From the NCBI RefSeq assembly GCF_021021435.1, contig NZ_JAINWI010000010.1:124001-188000 (forward strand): DNA of 64,000 nucleotides, read 5' to 3'. Each line of letters opens with the position of its first letter. Positions within the stretch are counted from its first letter, which is position 1. Below are positions 1-7,496 of the stretch, piece after piece. A program made the translations under genes and the position numbers. Origin of the DNA: Seohaeicola saemankumensis (GTDB lineage: Bacteria > Pseudomonadota > Alphaproteobacteria > Rhodobacterales > Rhodobacteraceae). Under the pieces are notes generated by a model. The model was given only the letters and a program-made list of their open reading frames with translations. It was not told the DNA's origin and did not search any database.

Positions 1-103
1 GTCCGGATTCCATCTGGTGGCTGATCAGGGTTTTCAGAACGACCGCTTCGCCGGCTGCTGCCGAGCTGGGGGCCTTGACGCGGGGTTTTACGCCTTCTGC
101 CAT
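1..103 (-). CDS. soxZ: SoxZ, sulfur-compound chelating protein (5' part only)
   Basis: This is the first 34 codons of SoxZ; the rest lies beyond the left edge. SoxZ pairs with SoxY in the periplasm, and the SoxYZ dimer carries the sulfur substrate through the Sox cycle. The visible start (MAEGVKPRVK, then a segment with TLISHQMESG) matches the conserved SoxZ N-terminus, and there is no signal peptide, as expected because SoxZ is exported with SoxY. An AGGAGAG ribosome site lies just upstream of the ATG. It follows soxY on the same strand after about 70 bases. The remaining sox structural genes presumably continue off the window. Confidence 0.93.
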   Translation of the reverse strand, partial: MAEGVKPRVKAPSSAAAGEAVVLKTLISHQMESG

Positions 104-173
104 TTTAACTCTCCTAAATCTTGCAATGCGTTTGCGGTTTCCGGCCCGTCAGACCGGAGGGATGTGGCGCAGA

Positions 174-590
174 TCAGCCGCCGCAGCCGCCGATTGTTAC
201 TTTCACGTTCGAGCTGGCCTTCGCAAAGCTGCCATCTGCCATCTGGGCGATAGCAACCAGATCCTGCGTGCCAGCCAGACGGATACGGGTCGAGGCCGAA
301 TGTGCCCCTGCCAATTCGCCGAAGGTGAAGGTTGCAACGCCCGGTGTCGGGTTGCCCATCGCCAGAACCATGATCGCCACAGCGCCCTCCGCCTCGACCC
401 CGATCGGTACGGTATTGCCGTTCTCGGCAATCTCGGGCGCGATCAGCGTCACACCGGTTTCGGCAATATCTGCACCGCCGGTAAATGCGGAAATGGCTTC
501 TTCTGCAGCTGCGTTCACACGGAAGGGCAGCACGGTAATGGCAACAGCCCCCATGCCGATCGCCAGTGTATCGCGTCTTGTGAATTCCAT
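174..590 (-). CDS. soxY: SoxY, sulfur-carrier protein of the Sox complex
   Basis: SoxY is the periplasmic carrier to which thiosulfate is covalently bound during oxidation. The 138-residue protein starts with a twin-arginine signal (RRDT near residue 5, then a hydrophobic stretch to about residue 28). It ends in the diagnostic GGCGG tail, whose cysteine is the attachment point for the substrate. Both features are plainly present and the length is normal for the family. It sits between soxX and soxZ in one transcription unit. The twin-arginine signal explains how the signal-less partner SoxZ can be carried across the membrane (family knowledge). Confidence 0.97.
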   Translation of the reverse strand: MEFTRRDTLAIGMGAVAITVLPFRVNAAAEEAISAFTGGADIAETGVTLIAPEIAENGNTVPIGVEAEGAVAIMVLAMGNPTPGVATFTFGELAGAHSASTRIRLAGTQDLVAIAQMADGSFAKASSNVKVTIGGCGG

Positions 591-623
591 GTTTGGTGTC
601 TCCTTATATCCTGGTGTGTCCGA

Positions 624-1094
624 TTACTCGTCTTTCAGAGTCATCAGGAACGCAACGACGTCTTCAATCTGTTGGGCGGACAGGATGGGTTCCAGTGTCT
701 CGGCGGCCTTGCCGGTATACCCGTTACCCGGACGGGTGAACCCGTCCACCTTGTAGAAGGCAGGCATGATCGTGCCTTCATACATCAGTTTCGCATTCGC
801 GACGATGCCGCGCAACTCGGCCTCGTTCCAGCGGCTGCCGACACCGTCAAGCATCGGGCCGACATTGCCGGGGAAATTCGAATTGAGGCTGGTCACTTCA
901 TGGCATGCCACGCAATTGCCCATCGCGCGACTTCCGAAGACCTTTGCCCCCTCTTCGGGGTTGCCGGCTGTGCCGGACAGCGATGCCTCGATCGCGCCGT
1001 CGGTATAAACCACATCGGCCGGAGCCACAGGTTCAGCCGCGAAGGCACCGGTTGCCACAAGCGACGCCGCGAGTGTCAGTACTGAAAATTTCAT
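624..1094 (-). CDS. soxX: SoxX, monohaem c-type cytochrome of SoxAX
   Basis: SoxX is the small haem subunit of SoxAX, which joins thiosulfate to the SoxY cysteine. The protein is 156 residues with a clear signal peptide (MKFSVLTLAASLVATGAFA) and one CXXCH haem site (CVACH), followed by a cytochrome fold with the GNVGPMLDGVG segment. The ATG at 1094 has a strong GGGAGGGAAC ribosome site, so a longer upstream extension is unlikely. It is the first gene of soxXYZ. About 160 bases separate it from soxW and hold a candidate SoxR operator and promoter. Confidence 0.96.
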   Translation of the reverse strand: MKFSVLTLAASLVATGAFAAEPVAPADVVYTDGAIEASLSGTAGNPEEGAKVFGSRAMGNCVACHEVTSLNSNFPGNVGPMLDGVGSRWNEAELRGIVANAKLMYEGTIMPAFYKVDGFTRPGNGYTGKAAETLEPILSAQQIEDVVAFLMTLKDE

Positions 1095-1137
1095 GTTCCC
1101 TCCCTTAGCTACCAGATCTTCTGGCTGAGTTAGCTTT

Positions 1138-1150
1138 GTATACCGTAGTC
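1138..1150 (-). promoter_or_regulatory. Conserved promoter block upstream of soxX
   Basis: On the plus strand the block reads GTATACCGTAGTC, and the same block with one change lies upstream of soxV at 2627-2639. Both copies begin exactly 44 bases from the start codon of their minus-strand gene (soxX at 1094, soxV at 2583). Read on the minus strand it contains TATACA, a plausible -10 element. It could be a promoter core, a SoxR contact, or both. Confidence 0.45.
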
Positions 1151-1177
1151 CACGCACAAGGTCTCGCGCAACAACAA

Positions 1178-1193
1178 ATTCATAAAAACGAAT
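1178..1193. promoter_or_regulatory. Candidate SoxR operator, ATTC-N8-GAAT
   Basis: The sequence ATTC, eight bases, GAAT is a perfect inverted repeat matching the operator described for the SqrR/BigR/SoxR branch of ArsR repressors. It lies 84-99 bases upstream of the soxX start and upstream of the shared promoter block. A soxR gene with the matching two-cysteine sensor is encoded 2 kb away. Confidence 0.65.
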
Positions 1194-1256
1194 TTACTTA
1201 TCTGAAGACTTTTACAAACTCTGCCCGACGCCTTGAACCGGCAAAGCTATACTGTG

Positions 1257-1823
1257 TTACTCGGACAGAGACCGGGCAAGGTATTTCTGAAAGGGTTCGT
1301 CCCCTTCATATCCCTTTTCCGCCACCCAGCGTAACATAGCCAAAGTCGTACCTTTTTCGAAGGCCCCCGGCATGACAGCCACGGCGGCCTGCGGGGCGGT
1401 CACGCCTTCGGGGACGTCCTGCGGCAGGAACATCAAAGTCGGCGTGAACAGCAGCCCCCATTTGCGGGCCATCTCCTTTTCGGGCAGGGTTTCGCCATCG
1501 AAATCCGTCACCTCGACATCGCCAAACATATTCATCTGGATCACAAAGTAGGTCTCATGGATGAACGAATCGATTTCCGAATCGGGGAAAACCTCAGCAT
1601 GCATCTTCGTGCAGTATATGCAGCCGCGCTGCTCGAAGATGATAGCAAGGCGCTTGCCCTCGGCATTGGCCTCGGCCAGATCGTCGCGCAAATCCTTGAA
1701 CGTATCGCGCATCCATGCGGTCTTGTGCAGCCCGTCATCCCCCAGTTCCGCTGCGGCAAGCGGCCCCAGCCCCAAGCCGATGGTGCAGGCGGCGGCCAGA
1801 ACTCCGGTCAATATCTGTCTCAT
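1257..1823 (-). CDS. soxW: SoxW, periplasmic thioredoxin-like protein
   Basis: SoxW is a periplasmic thioredoxin that receives reducing equivalents from the membrane protein SoxV. The 188-residue protein has a signal peptide (to about residue 25) and a thioredoxin fold with a CIYC active-site pair near residue 68. It starts 23 bases after the soxV stop, with a GGAGTGAG ribosome site, so soxVW form one unit. It probably helps keep SoxYZ or other Sox proteins in an active thiol state; in some relatives SoxW is dispensable. Confidence 0.93.
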   Translation of the reverse strand: MRQILTGVLAAACTIGLGLGPLAAAELGDDGLHKTAWMRDTFKDLRDDLAEANAEGKRLAIIFEQRGCIYCTKMHAEVFPDSEIDSFIHETYFVIQMNMFGDVEVTDFDGETLPEKEMARKWGLLFTPTLMFLPQDVPEGVTAPQAAVAVMPGAFEKGTTLAMLRWVAEKGYEGDEPFQKYLARSLSE

Positions 1824-1845
1824 GTCGTTCTCACTCCGTGGCGTT

Positions 1846-2583
1846 TCAACCGATCGACAAGAAGCCGGGGAACCAGCGAATCATGACATCGGCAATCAGG
1901 TTGACCGCATTGGTTGCGATCAGGATAGCAAAGATGATCAGCATGACACCCATCACCTTTTCCACATGCCCCAGATATTTGCGGTTGCGCTGCATCCAGC
2001 CAAGAAAGGGCTTGGCAAACAGTGCAGCCACGACAAATGGCGCGGTCATGGCCAACCCGTAGACAAGCAGCAACGCGCCGCCCTGCCAGATGTCTCCCAT
2101 TCCGCTGGCGACCATCAGGATCGCGGCAAGCGCCGGCCCCACGCATGGCGTCCAGCCGAAACCAAAGGCCAGCCCCATGACATAGGCCCCGATTGCGGTC
2201 GTCGGCGCGGCCTTGCTGTCGATCCGTGCTTCGCGATAGAGCAGCCCGATACGGATCACGCCCAGAAAGTGAAGCCCGAAGATCAGCAGTACCGCCGCGG
2301 CCAGATAGGACAGAGGTTGCCGCCACTGCGCGAAGGTCTGCCCCAGCGCCGTGGCCCCCATTCCCAGCAAGACGAATATCGTGCTGACACCAAGCGCAAA
2401 AAATATGGCCGAAATGACAAGGCGCTTTTGCGCGCCAGCGGCGATAGCCCCGTCCTCCCGCAGTTCGGACATGGAAATGCCCGCCATGTAGCATAAGTAG
2501 AAGGGAACCATCGGCAGGATACAGGGCGTAAAGAACGACAACAGACCGGCCAGCGCCGCACCAGCATAGGAAATGTCCAGCAT
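1846..2583 (-). CDS. soxV: SoxV, CcdA-family membrane electron carrier
   Basis: SoxV belongs to the CcdA/DsbD family and carries electrons from cytoplasmic thioredoxin across the membrane to SoxW. The 245-residue protein is hydrophobic with about six membrane segments. It has the two diagnostic cysteine-proline motifs, TPCILP near residue 20 and TPCVGP in the second half. The ATG has an AAGGAGT ribosome site. It is divergent from soxS, sharing a 119-base control region. The soxV-soxW pairing is standard for sox clusters. Confidence 0.95.
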   Translation of the reverse strand: MLDISYAGAALAGLLSFFTPCILPMVPFYLCYMAGISMSELREDGAIAAGAQKRLVISAIFFALGVSTIFVLLGMGATALGQTFAQWRQPLSYLAAAVLLIFGLHFLGVIRIGLLYREARIDSKAAPTTAIGAYVMGLAFGFGWTPCVGPALAAILMVASGMGDIWQGGALLLVYGLAMTAPFVVAALFAKPFLGWMQRNRKYLGHVEKVMGVMLIIFAILIATNAVNLIADVMIRWFPGFLSIG

Positions 2584-2626
2584 CAGCGGGACTCCTTGAA
2601 TTATTCACATATTCAGATTACGTTGT

Positions 2627-2639
2627 GTATACCGTCGTC
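2627..2639 (-). promoter_or_regulatory. Conserved promoter block upstream of soxV
   Basis: GTATACCGTCGTC is the second copy of the block found upstream of soxX, at the same 44-base distance from the start codon. It lies in the soxV-soxS divergent region. An imperfect TGAAT-N9-ATTCA repeat at 2597-2615 is nearby and may be a second SoxR contact. Confidence 0.42.
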
Positions 2640-2702
2640 GTCAATCATCTGCTGCCACTCTCGCGCAGCAACCGTTCAGTGTTGAAACCAACCGGATCTG
2701 TC

Positions 2703-3092
2703 ATGCGCCTGATCGACCGTCTTTCCCGCCGCCTTGCGACAACCGGGCTGATCGCCGTGACATGGTTTGCAGCTTTGCCGCTTGCGGCCGCCGAACTGGT
2801 CATGGTGGACCGCGCGGGATGCCCCTATTGCATCGCGTGGAAGGAACAGATCGGCCCAGCCTATCCCAATACGGATCTGGGTGCCTATGCGCCGCTGCGT
2901 ATCGTCGATATCCGCGATGGCGCACCTGCGGGGATGACCTTCGCGCGACCTGCCCTCTTCACTCCCACATTCATCCTGATCGAGGACGGACAGGAACTCG
3001 GCCGTATCGAAGGCTATCCGGGTGAGGATTTTTTCTGGGGTCTTCTGGAAAAACTGCTAAAGGAGAAGACGGATTTCATCGGGGCCAGCTGA
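2703..3092 (+). CDS. soxS: SoxS, periplasmic thioredoxin of the sox cluster
   Basis: SoxS is a periplasmic thiol-disulfide protein that in Paracoccus reactivates SoxY. The 129-residue protein, taken from the ATG at 2703, has a signal peptide ending after the LPLAAA segment, then a short thioredoxin-like domain with a CPYC pair near residue 38. A longer in-frame start at 2625 would place an unlikely extension in front of the signal peptide. It is the first gene of a soxS-soxR-permease set divergent from soxVW, and the order matches soxRS regions of other Rhodobacteraceae. Confidence 0.88.
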   Translation: MRLIDRLSRRLATTGLIAVTWFAALPLAAAELVMVDRAGCPYCIAWKEQIGPAYPNTDLGAYAPLRIVDIRDGAPAGMTFARPALFTPTFILIEDGQELGRIEGYPGEDFFWGLLEKLLKEKTDFIGAS

Positions 3093-3237
3093 TTTTAGCG
3101 GCTTTGCTGGCGCGCTGATAGGGTTCGGTCGCAAGGCTGGGCCAGTCATTCGTGATACCTGCGTTCCGACGGCAGCCTGCCCTGAGAAGGTTTGTGCGAC
3201 GGCATACGCTTCGGAGACAGAAGAAGGGGAAAGGCAG

Positions 3238-3588
3238 GTGCCACTTCCGGTATTTTCTAACAGCATCTCGGATGCCGAGATGGACCTGTTCGTCGAGAAT
3301 GCGACAACAGCAAGTAACTTTCTCAAAGCGATCAGCCATGAAGGCCGGTTGCTGATCCTGTGCCATCTGGTCACGGGCGAAAAATCCGTCACCGAACTGG
3401 AAGAGCTCTTGTCGGCCCGTCAAGCGGCTGTCAGCCAACAATTGTCGCGCCTCAGGCTGGAGGGACTTGTCGTTCCCCGCCGCGATGGTAAGGCGATCTA
3501 TTACCGTTTGGCGGATGACCGTCCCAAACGTATACTGGAAATCGTGTACGATTTGTTCTGTGCAGACGACGCACAGCGGAACATCTGA
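3238..3588 (+). CDS. soxR: SoxR, ArsR-family repressor sensing sulfide/polysulfide
   Basis: This 116-residue winged-helix protein represses sox genes until reduced sulfur is present. The helix-turn-helix lies around residues 50-85 (VTELEELL, then AAVSQQLSRLRLEGLV). Cysteines at residues 42 and 108 fall almost exactly where SqrR has Cys41 and Cys107, the pair that forms a persulfide-derived bridge. The start is a GTG with GGGGAAAGG upstream; an in-frame ATG at 3280 is possible but would shorten the first helix. The gene lies between soxS and the permease. Its likely target is the ATTC-N8-GAAT site at 1178. Confidence 0.92.
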   Translation: MPLPVFSNSISDAEMDLFVENATTASNFLKAISHEGRLLILCHLVTGEKSVTELEELLSARQAAVSQQLSRLRLEGLVVPRRDGKAIYYRLADDRPKRILEIVYDLFCADDAQRNI

Positions 3589-3616
3589 GCTTTACCAGAT
3601 CGGGGAGGATCGGGCG

Positions 3617-4678
3617 ATGTTCGAGTGGATCAGTGACAGCGCCCTTGTGGCCCTGATCGGCATGGCCAGCGGCTTGCTGCTGGGGCTTGCCGCAAGGCTG
3701 GGGCGGTTTTGCACCATGGGTGCGATCGAAGACCTACTTTACGGACAGAACGACACCCGCATGCGAATGTGGGTACTGGCAATCGGTTTGTCGGTGATCG
3801 GCAGCTTCGGCCTGATGGCGGGCGGCTTGCTGGAACCCGAGCGATCTTTCTACCTGTCAATCCGCTGGATGCCGCTGGTCTCGATCATCGGCGGGCTGAT
3901 GTTCGGATATGGCATGGCGCTGGCAGGCAATTGCGGCTTCGGCTCCATCGCACGGCTGGGGGGCGGCGATATGCGCGCCTTCGTTATCGTTCTGGTCATG
4001 GGGCTGTCGGCCTATTTCGTGATGTCCGGTCCGCTTGCACCGCTGCGAGCCATGCTGGTCAACCAGCAGGATGTCGTTCCGGGCGAGATGCCCCCGGGCT
4101 TCGCGCATCTTCTTGCACAGATGACTGGCGCGCAGGTGCCGCTGATCGGCATGCTGATCGGCGCGCTGATCGTTGCAGGCACATTGGCCTCTCCAGGATT
4201 TCGGGCCAATGGCAAGGCGATCTTCTGGTCGGGCGTTGTCGCGCTGGGCATCGTCAGCGGCTGGGCCGGTAGTTATTGGGTGGCCACCACCAGCTTTACC
4301 GAGATGCCTGTTGTTTCGCACAGCTTTTCCGCGCCTGTCGGTGAAAGCCTGCTCTACGCCATGACCGGCTCGGCCCGCGCGCCGTCTTTTGCCGTCGGCT
4401 CGGTTGCGGGTGTGATCATCGGGGCGTTTATCGGCTCGCTCTTCAAAGGGCATTTCCGCTGGGAAGCCTGCGAGGACCCGCGCGAATTGCGCCGCCAGAT
4501 CACCGGGGCCGCCTTGATGGGCGTCGGCGCTGTGCTGGCGCTGGGATGCACCATCGGACAGGGGATATCGGCCTTCTCGGTGCTGGCTTTCTCGGCCCCT
4601 CTGACCTTTGCTGCAATCCTTGCAGGTGCCGCTTTCGGACTGCGACAGTTGATCGAGGGCTTCCAGCCGGCGGAATAA
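3617..4678 (+). CDS. soxT: YeeE/YedE (SoxT-like) thiosulfate/sulfur permease
   Basis: This is a 353-residue membrane protein of the YeeE/YedE family (DUF395), which import thiosulfate or related sulfur species. It has about nine hydrophobic segments and the family cysteines in GRFCTMGA near residue 35, GNCGFGS near 110 and LGCTIGQG near 315. The ATG at 3617 has a GGGGAGG ribosome site and follows soxR by only 28 bases. In Paracoccus the gene after soxRS is called soxT. The cluster position suggests it brings sulfur into the cytoplasm, possibly for sensing by SoxR; the exact substrate is inferred. Confidence 0.85.
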   Translation: MFEWISDSALVALIGMASGLLLGLAARLGRFCTMGAIEDLLYGQNDTRMRMWVLAIGLSVIGSFGLMAGGLLEPERSFYLSIRWMPLVSIIGGLMFGYGMALAGNCGFGSIARLGGGDMRAFVIVLVMGLSAYFVMSGPLAPLRAMLVNQQDVVPGEMPPGFAHLLAQMTGAQVPLIGMLIGALIVAGTLASPGFRANGKAIFWSGVVALGIVSGWAGSYWVATTSFTEMPVVSHSFSAPVGESLLYAMTGSARAPSFAVGSVAGVIIGAFIGSLFKGHFRWEACEDPRELRRQITGAALMGVGAVLALGCTIGQGISAFSVLAFSAPLTFAAILAGAAFGLRQLIEGFQPAE

Positions 4679-4825
4679 CGCCGTGATCGCACCGGATCGT
4701 TTGCCGGGGATTCGAGAATTTGGGCAAGACAATAGCATGGGCGACGCGGCGTTTCATCTTGCCACAGGTACTGAGGCAAGCCTTGCTGCGCAGGATTTCT
4801 GCATCCTGTTTGAACCGCGTTCGTG

Positions 4826-4854
4826 AAAAAGGGGCTCCGAAAAGCCCCTATTTG
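4826..4854. terminator. Rho-independent terminator between convergent genes
   Basis: A seven-base stem (AGGGGCT/AGCCCCT at 4830-4836 and 4843-4849) with a six-base loop is flanked by A-rich and T-rich sequence. It sits between the SoxT-like permease and the convergent acyl-CoA dehydrogenase and could serve both. Confidence 0.7.
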
Positions 4855-4873
4855 ATGTCTGAGAATCACATGC

Positions 4874-6109
4874 TCAGACTTTTTCCTGCGTGTATTTTTT
4901 CAGTTCAGCCCGCGCCACCTGCCGACGGTGCACGGCATCCGGCCCGTCCGCCAGACGCAGGGTCCGCACATGGGTCCATTTATGCGCCAAAGGCGTGTCC
5001 TGGCTGACACCCTGCCCGCCGAACATCTGCACCGCCTCGTCGATCACCTTGAGGGCGACGCGGGGTGCGATCACCTTGATCTGGCTGATCCACGGTGCTG
5101 CGGCGCGCTTGTCGCCCTGATCCATGTACCATGCCGCCTTGAGGCACAGCAGGCGCGCCATCTCGATCTCCATGCGGCATTCCGCGATGATATCGAAATT
5201 GGCCCCCAGTTGCGCCAGCTTTTTGCCGAAGGCCTCGCGCGCCAATGAGCGCTTGCACATCAGTTCCAACGCGGATTCCGCCTGCCCGATGGCGCGCATG
5301 CAGTGATGGATACGACCGGGCCCCAGACGGCCCTGGCTGATCTCGAAACCGCGCCCCTCGCCCAGAAGCAGGTTTTCGGCAGGCACGCGCACATCCTTGA
5401 ACCGGATATGCATATGGCCATGCGGCGCGTCGTCATTGCCGTAGACTTCCATCGGGCGCAGAATCTCGATCCCCGAAGTGCCCGCAGGCACCACGATCAT
5501 CGAATGGCGGGCATGTTTGGGCGCGTCATCCCCGCCTGTCTTGACCATGACGATATAGACCTTGCAGCGCGGATCTCCGGCGCCCGAGGCCCACCATTTT
5601 TCGCCGTTCAGCACATAGCTGTCGCCGTCGCGCACGCAGGACATCGACACATTGGTCGCGTCCGAGCTAGCCACATCGGGTTCGGTCATCAGATAGGCTG
5701 AACGAATCTTGCCGTCCAACAGCGGGGCCAGCCATTCCTGCTTCATGGCCGCTGTGCCATAGCGCTCGAACACTTCCATGTTGCCGGTATCGGGTGCGGC
5801 GCAGTTGAACACCTCGGCCCCAAGAGGCGTCTTGCCCATCTCTTCGGCAAAATAGGCGTATTCAACCGTGGTCAGGCCAAACCCTTTCTCGCTATCGGTC
5901 AGCCAGAAATTCCACAAACCTTCGGATTTGGCCTTGGCTTTCAATCCTTCCAGAATCTCAGTCTGGCGGGCCGTGAACTGCCAACGGTCTTCCTTGTCGA
6001 TCTCGGCGTGATACGCATCCTCCAGAGGCATCACCTCGTCGCGGATCATCGCGGCGACGCGGTCCAGCAGCTTGCGATTCTCGGGGCGCATCCCGAAGTT
6101 CATATTCAT
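4874..6109 (-). CDS. Acyl-CoA dehydrogenase family protein
   Basis: This 411-residue flavoprotein belongs to the acyl-CoA dehydrogenase superfamily, which introduces a double bond next to the CoA thioester and passes electrons to ETF. The order is an alpha-helical N-terminal domain, the FAD-binding beta domain (TEPDVASSDATN near residue 145, then LNGEKWWASGAG) and a C-terminal helical domain with MFGGQGVSQDTP near residue 370. The long form resembles ACAD10/11-like or FadE-like proteins, so the chain length handled is not evident. A GGAGGAAATAGGC ribosome site supports the ATG at 6109. The gene stands alone next to the left island boundary. Confidence 0.88.
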   Translation of the reverse strand: MNMNFGMRPENRKLLDRVAAMIRDEVMPLEDAYHAEIDKEDRWQFTARQTEILEGLKAKAKSEGLWNFWLTDSEKGFGLTTVEYAYFAEEMGKTPLGAEVFNCAAPDTGNMEVFERYGTAAMKQEWLAPLLDGKIRSAYLMTEPDVASSDATNVSMSCVRDGDSYVLNGEKWWASGAGDPRCKVYIVMVKTGGDDAPKHARHSMIVVPAGTSGIEILRPMEVYGNDDAPHGHMHIRFKDVRVPAENLLLGEGRGFEISQGRLGPGRIHHCMRAIGQAESALELMCKRSLAREAFGKKLAQLGANFDIIAECRMEIEMARLLCLKAAWYMDQGDKRAAAPWISQIKVIAPRVALKVIDEAVQMFGGQGVSQDTPLAHKWTHVRTLRLADGPDAVHRRQVARAELKKYTQEKV

Positions 6110-6249
6110 GCCTATTTCCTCCCTGCGAAAATCAATTCCACGGGATAACAGCACGTCAGGCGCAGGATGGAAAGCACGGAAAACAGCACGAGACGCGGCG
6201 TCGCACCACGCAGGCTCTGTTTCGGCTGACTGTATCAGGAGGGCGGGTC

Positions 6250-6262
6250 CCGGTTGAACCGG
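6250..6262. other. Hairpin left of island, probable former tRNA-Leu downstream hairpin
   Basis: CCGGTT-G-AACCGG sits just left of the left direct repeat. Before insertion this sequence would have directly followed the 3' end of the tRNA-Leu gene, so it is probably the original downstream hairpin separated from its gene by the island. Confidence 0.4.
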
Positions 6263-6267
6263 CCTGA

Positions 6268-6287
6268 TTGGTGCGGTCGAGAAGACT
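6268..6287. repeat. Left attachment site (20-bp direct repeat)
   Basis: Twenty bases here are identical to 13407-13426, which cover the 3' end of tRNA-Leu including the CCA. The core is TTGGTGCGGTCGAGAAGACT. Beyond it the two copies diverge at once. This is the expected left junction of an element inserted by a tyrosine integrase at the tRNA 3' end. Confidence 0.93.
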
Positions 6288-6357
6288 AACCAACTCTACC
6301 TGAACACCTCTATACACCTGTTTTTTTATAGAATAATCAGAACCGCTTGTCGCCCAT

Positions 6358-6387
6358 GTGTCCCAAAACGTGAGCTATTTGTGTCTC
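6358..6387. repeat. Left arm-type GTGTCYC motifs
   Basis: GTGTCCC at 6358-6364 and GTGTCTC at 6381-6387 are 23 bases apart, about two helical turns, near the left island end. The same motifs occur three times at the right end. They are candidate integrase arm-binding sites. Confidence 0.45.
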
Positions 6388-6454
6388 ACAAAAGCGCGGC
6401 GAAGTCTAGCGTATGGCAGCCTTAAAAAAGGCTCGGCTAGGAAAAAGGAGCCAA

Positions 6455-7045
6455 CTAACTGTTGTCTGTTTCTGTCTTCAACGACGCTTCGAGAGCCACA
6501 CCTGCTTCAGGCTTATGTTCTATCCGTGACCCCTTCTTTTCGTCGGAGATATAGACTGGCAGCGGTCGCGCGCCGATCAGAACACCTATGAGAGCGTGCC
6601 TCAGCGTCCTTTGGTCTTGCTCATCATCTGCCCAGCCTTGGGGCGCATAAGCACCGTTGAGGATTGTGATTTGTTCTACTGGCAACCCCACCGCTCGCGA
6701 CATGTTGGACAATAGGTGAGCGATGGCGGTTTGAAAGTTTTCGTTTAGCCGCGTGGTCGCTTCCCTTTGAGACCATAAGGGATCGTTAAGTATGTCCAAG
6801 GCCCTGTTATATTTCTCCATCACTACCTTGTTGTTGTGGAAGTGGACGGGAACAAGATTGAAGGCACCCACAAAGTCCAGACTGGTCGGGTGCCGCCTGT
6901 ATCGCATCATCGTCGCATAAACTGAACGCTGTGCGTCTTTTCTAGCCGACCTCCCTTGGTGCCAAAGGGTTATCAGAACCGCTAGAACGGGACCGCAGAA
7001 GGTAGCGAGAACTACCGCCCAATCCACTTGCGACCAATCAATCAT
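6455..7045 (-). CDS. Membrane-anchored hypothetical protein, DUF6680-like
   Basis: This 196-residue protein has one N-terminal membrane segment (about residues 9-29, VVLATFCGPVLAVLITLW), a basic stretch, then a soluble helical domain. The layout (GPVLAV, a short cytoplasmic RR-rich linker, FNLVPVHFHN) resembles DUF6680 proteins found in islands and prophages, but no function is known to me. The ATG at 7045 has a GGGAGG site, so the longer frame beginning at 7114 is unlikely. It is the only left-end gene and points toward the left junction. A defence or exclusion role is possible but unproven. Confidence 0.65.
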   Translation of the reverse strand: MIDWSQVDWAVVLATFCGPVLAVLITLWHQGRSARKDAQRSVYATMMRYRRHPTSLDFVGAFNLVPVHFHNNKVVMEKYNRALDILNDPLWSQREATTRLNENFQTAIAHLLSNMSRAVGLPVEQITILNGAYAPQGWADDEQDQRTLRHALIGVLIGARPLPVYISDEKKGSRIEHKPEAGVALEASLKTETDNS

Positions 7046-7171
7046 GACGCCTCCCCTGCCTCTTGCCGCTTCACGCGCAACGGCAATTCTCCAGAGCGCC
7101 CGCGCGTTTAGCAAGCCCAGATTATTTTACTGCAAAAATGCGACACCCAAAGATAGATAGAGAGGCACCGC

Positions 7172-7202
7172 GTGTCCCCCCGTGGGGGCACCCTCGGGAC
7201 AC
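7172..7202. repeat. Inverted repeat GTGTCCC ... GGGACAC
   Basis: GTGTCCC at 7172-7178 is mirrored by GGGACAC at 7196-7202 with 17 bases between, in a 286-base divergent non-coding region. The half-site is the motif seen at the island ends. A CCCC/GGGG hairpin lies inside. Confidence 0.5.
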
Positions 7203-7252
7203 CGTTAGCTCCACCTGCGAGAATGCTCCTAAAGTGAAGCAAAAACAATAGC

Positions 7253-7281
7253 TTGACTATCGTTCCTGCGCTGCCGATGTA
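7253..7281 (+). promoter_or_regulatory. Possible promoter for the 54-residue reading frame
   Basis: TTGACT at 7253-7258 is followed after 17 bases by GATGTA at 7276-7281. The -35 box is good and the -10 weak. It lies 50 bases ahead of the small gene at 7332. Confidence 0.35.
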
Positions 7282-7331
7282 GAGGAGGCGAGGCCTCATG
7301 CCCGCCTTCACATCTACGCAAGGAACACCCC

Positions 7332-7496
7332 ATGATCATCTTCGACATCCGCCTCGGGCGCTTCTCTATCCTCGCCCAGCGCGAAACCGTTAGGCATCCC
7401 TTCAAGGTGACCCGAGAGGGGTCGGGAATTGTCGTCTTCGACCTCCCGTTCACCACCGTCACCTTCATGAACCACCGGAAGGCTGAAGCTATGTAA
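7332..7496 (+). CDS. Small hypothetical protein (54 residues)
   Basis: A short open frame encodes MIIFDIRLGRFSILAQRE and ends in KAEAM. It has an AAGGAAC ribosome site eight bases before the ATG and a possible promoter upstream. Its sequence alternates hydrophobic and charged residues like a small beta-rich protein and has no cysteine or membrane segment. I do not recognise a family. Its stop codon lies at the edge of the GTTAC-rich region before the serine recombinase. Small proteins of this kind are common at the start of early transcripts in satellites and plasmids, but no role can be assigned. Confidence 0.5.
   Translation: MIIFDIRLGRFSILAQRETVRHPFKVTREGSGIVVFDLPFTTVTFMNHRKAEAM

Noticed and set aside
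2597-2615. TGAAT-N9-ATTCA repeat as a second SoxR operator
   Set aside because: The spacing is nine rather than eight and the orientation of the half-sites is reversed. Kept only as a possible weak contact.
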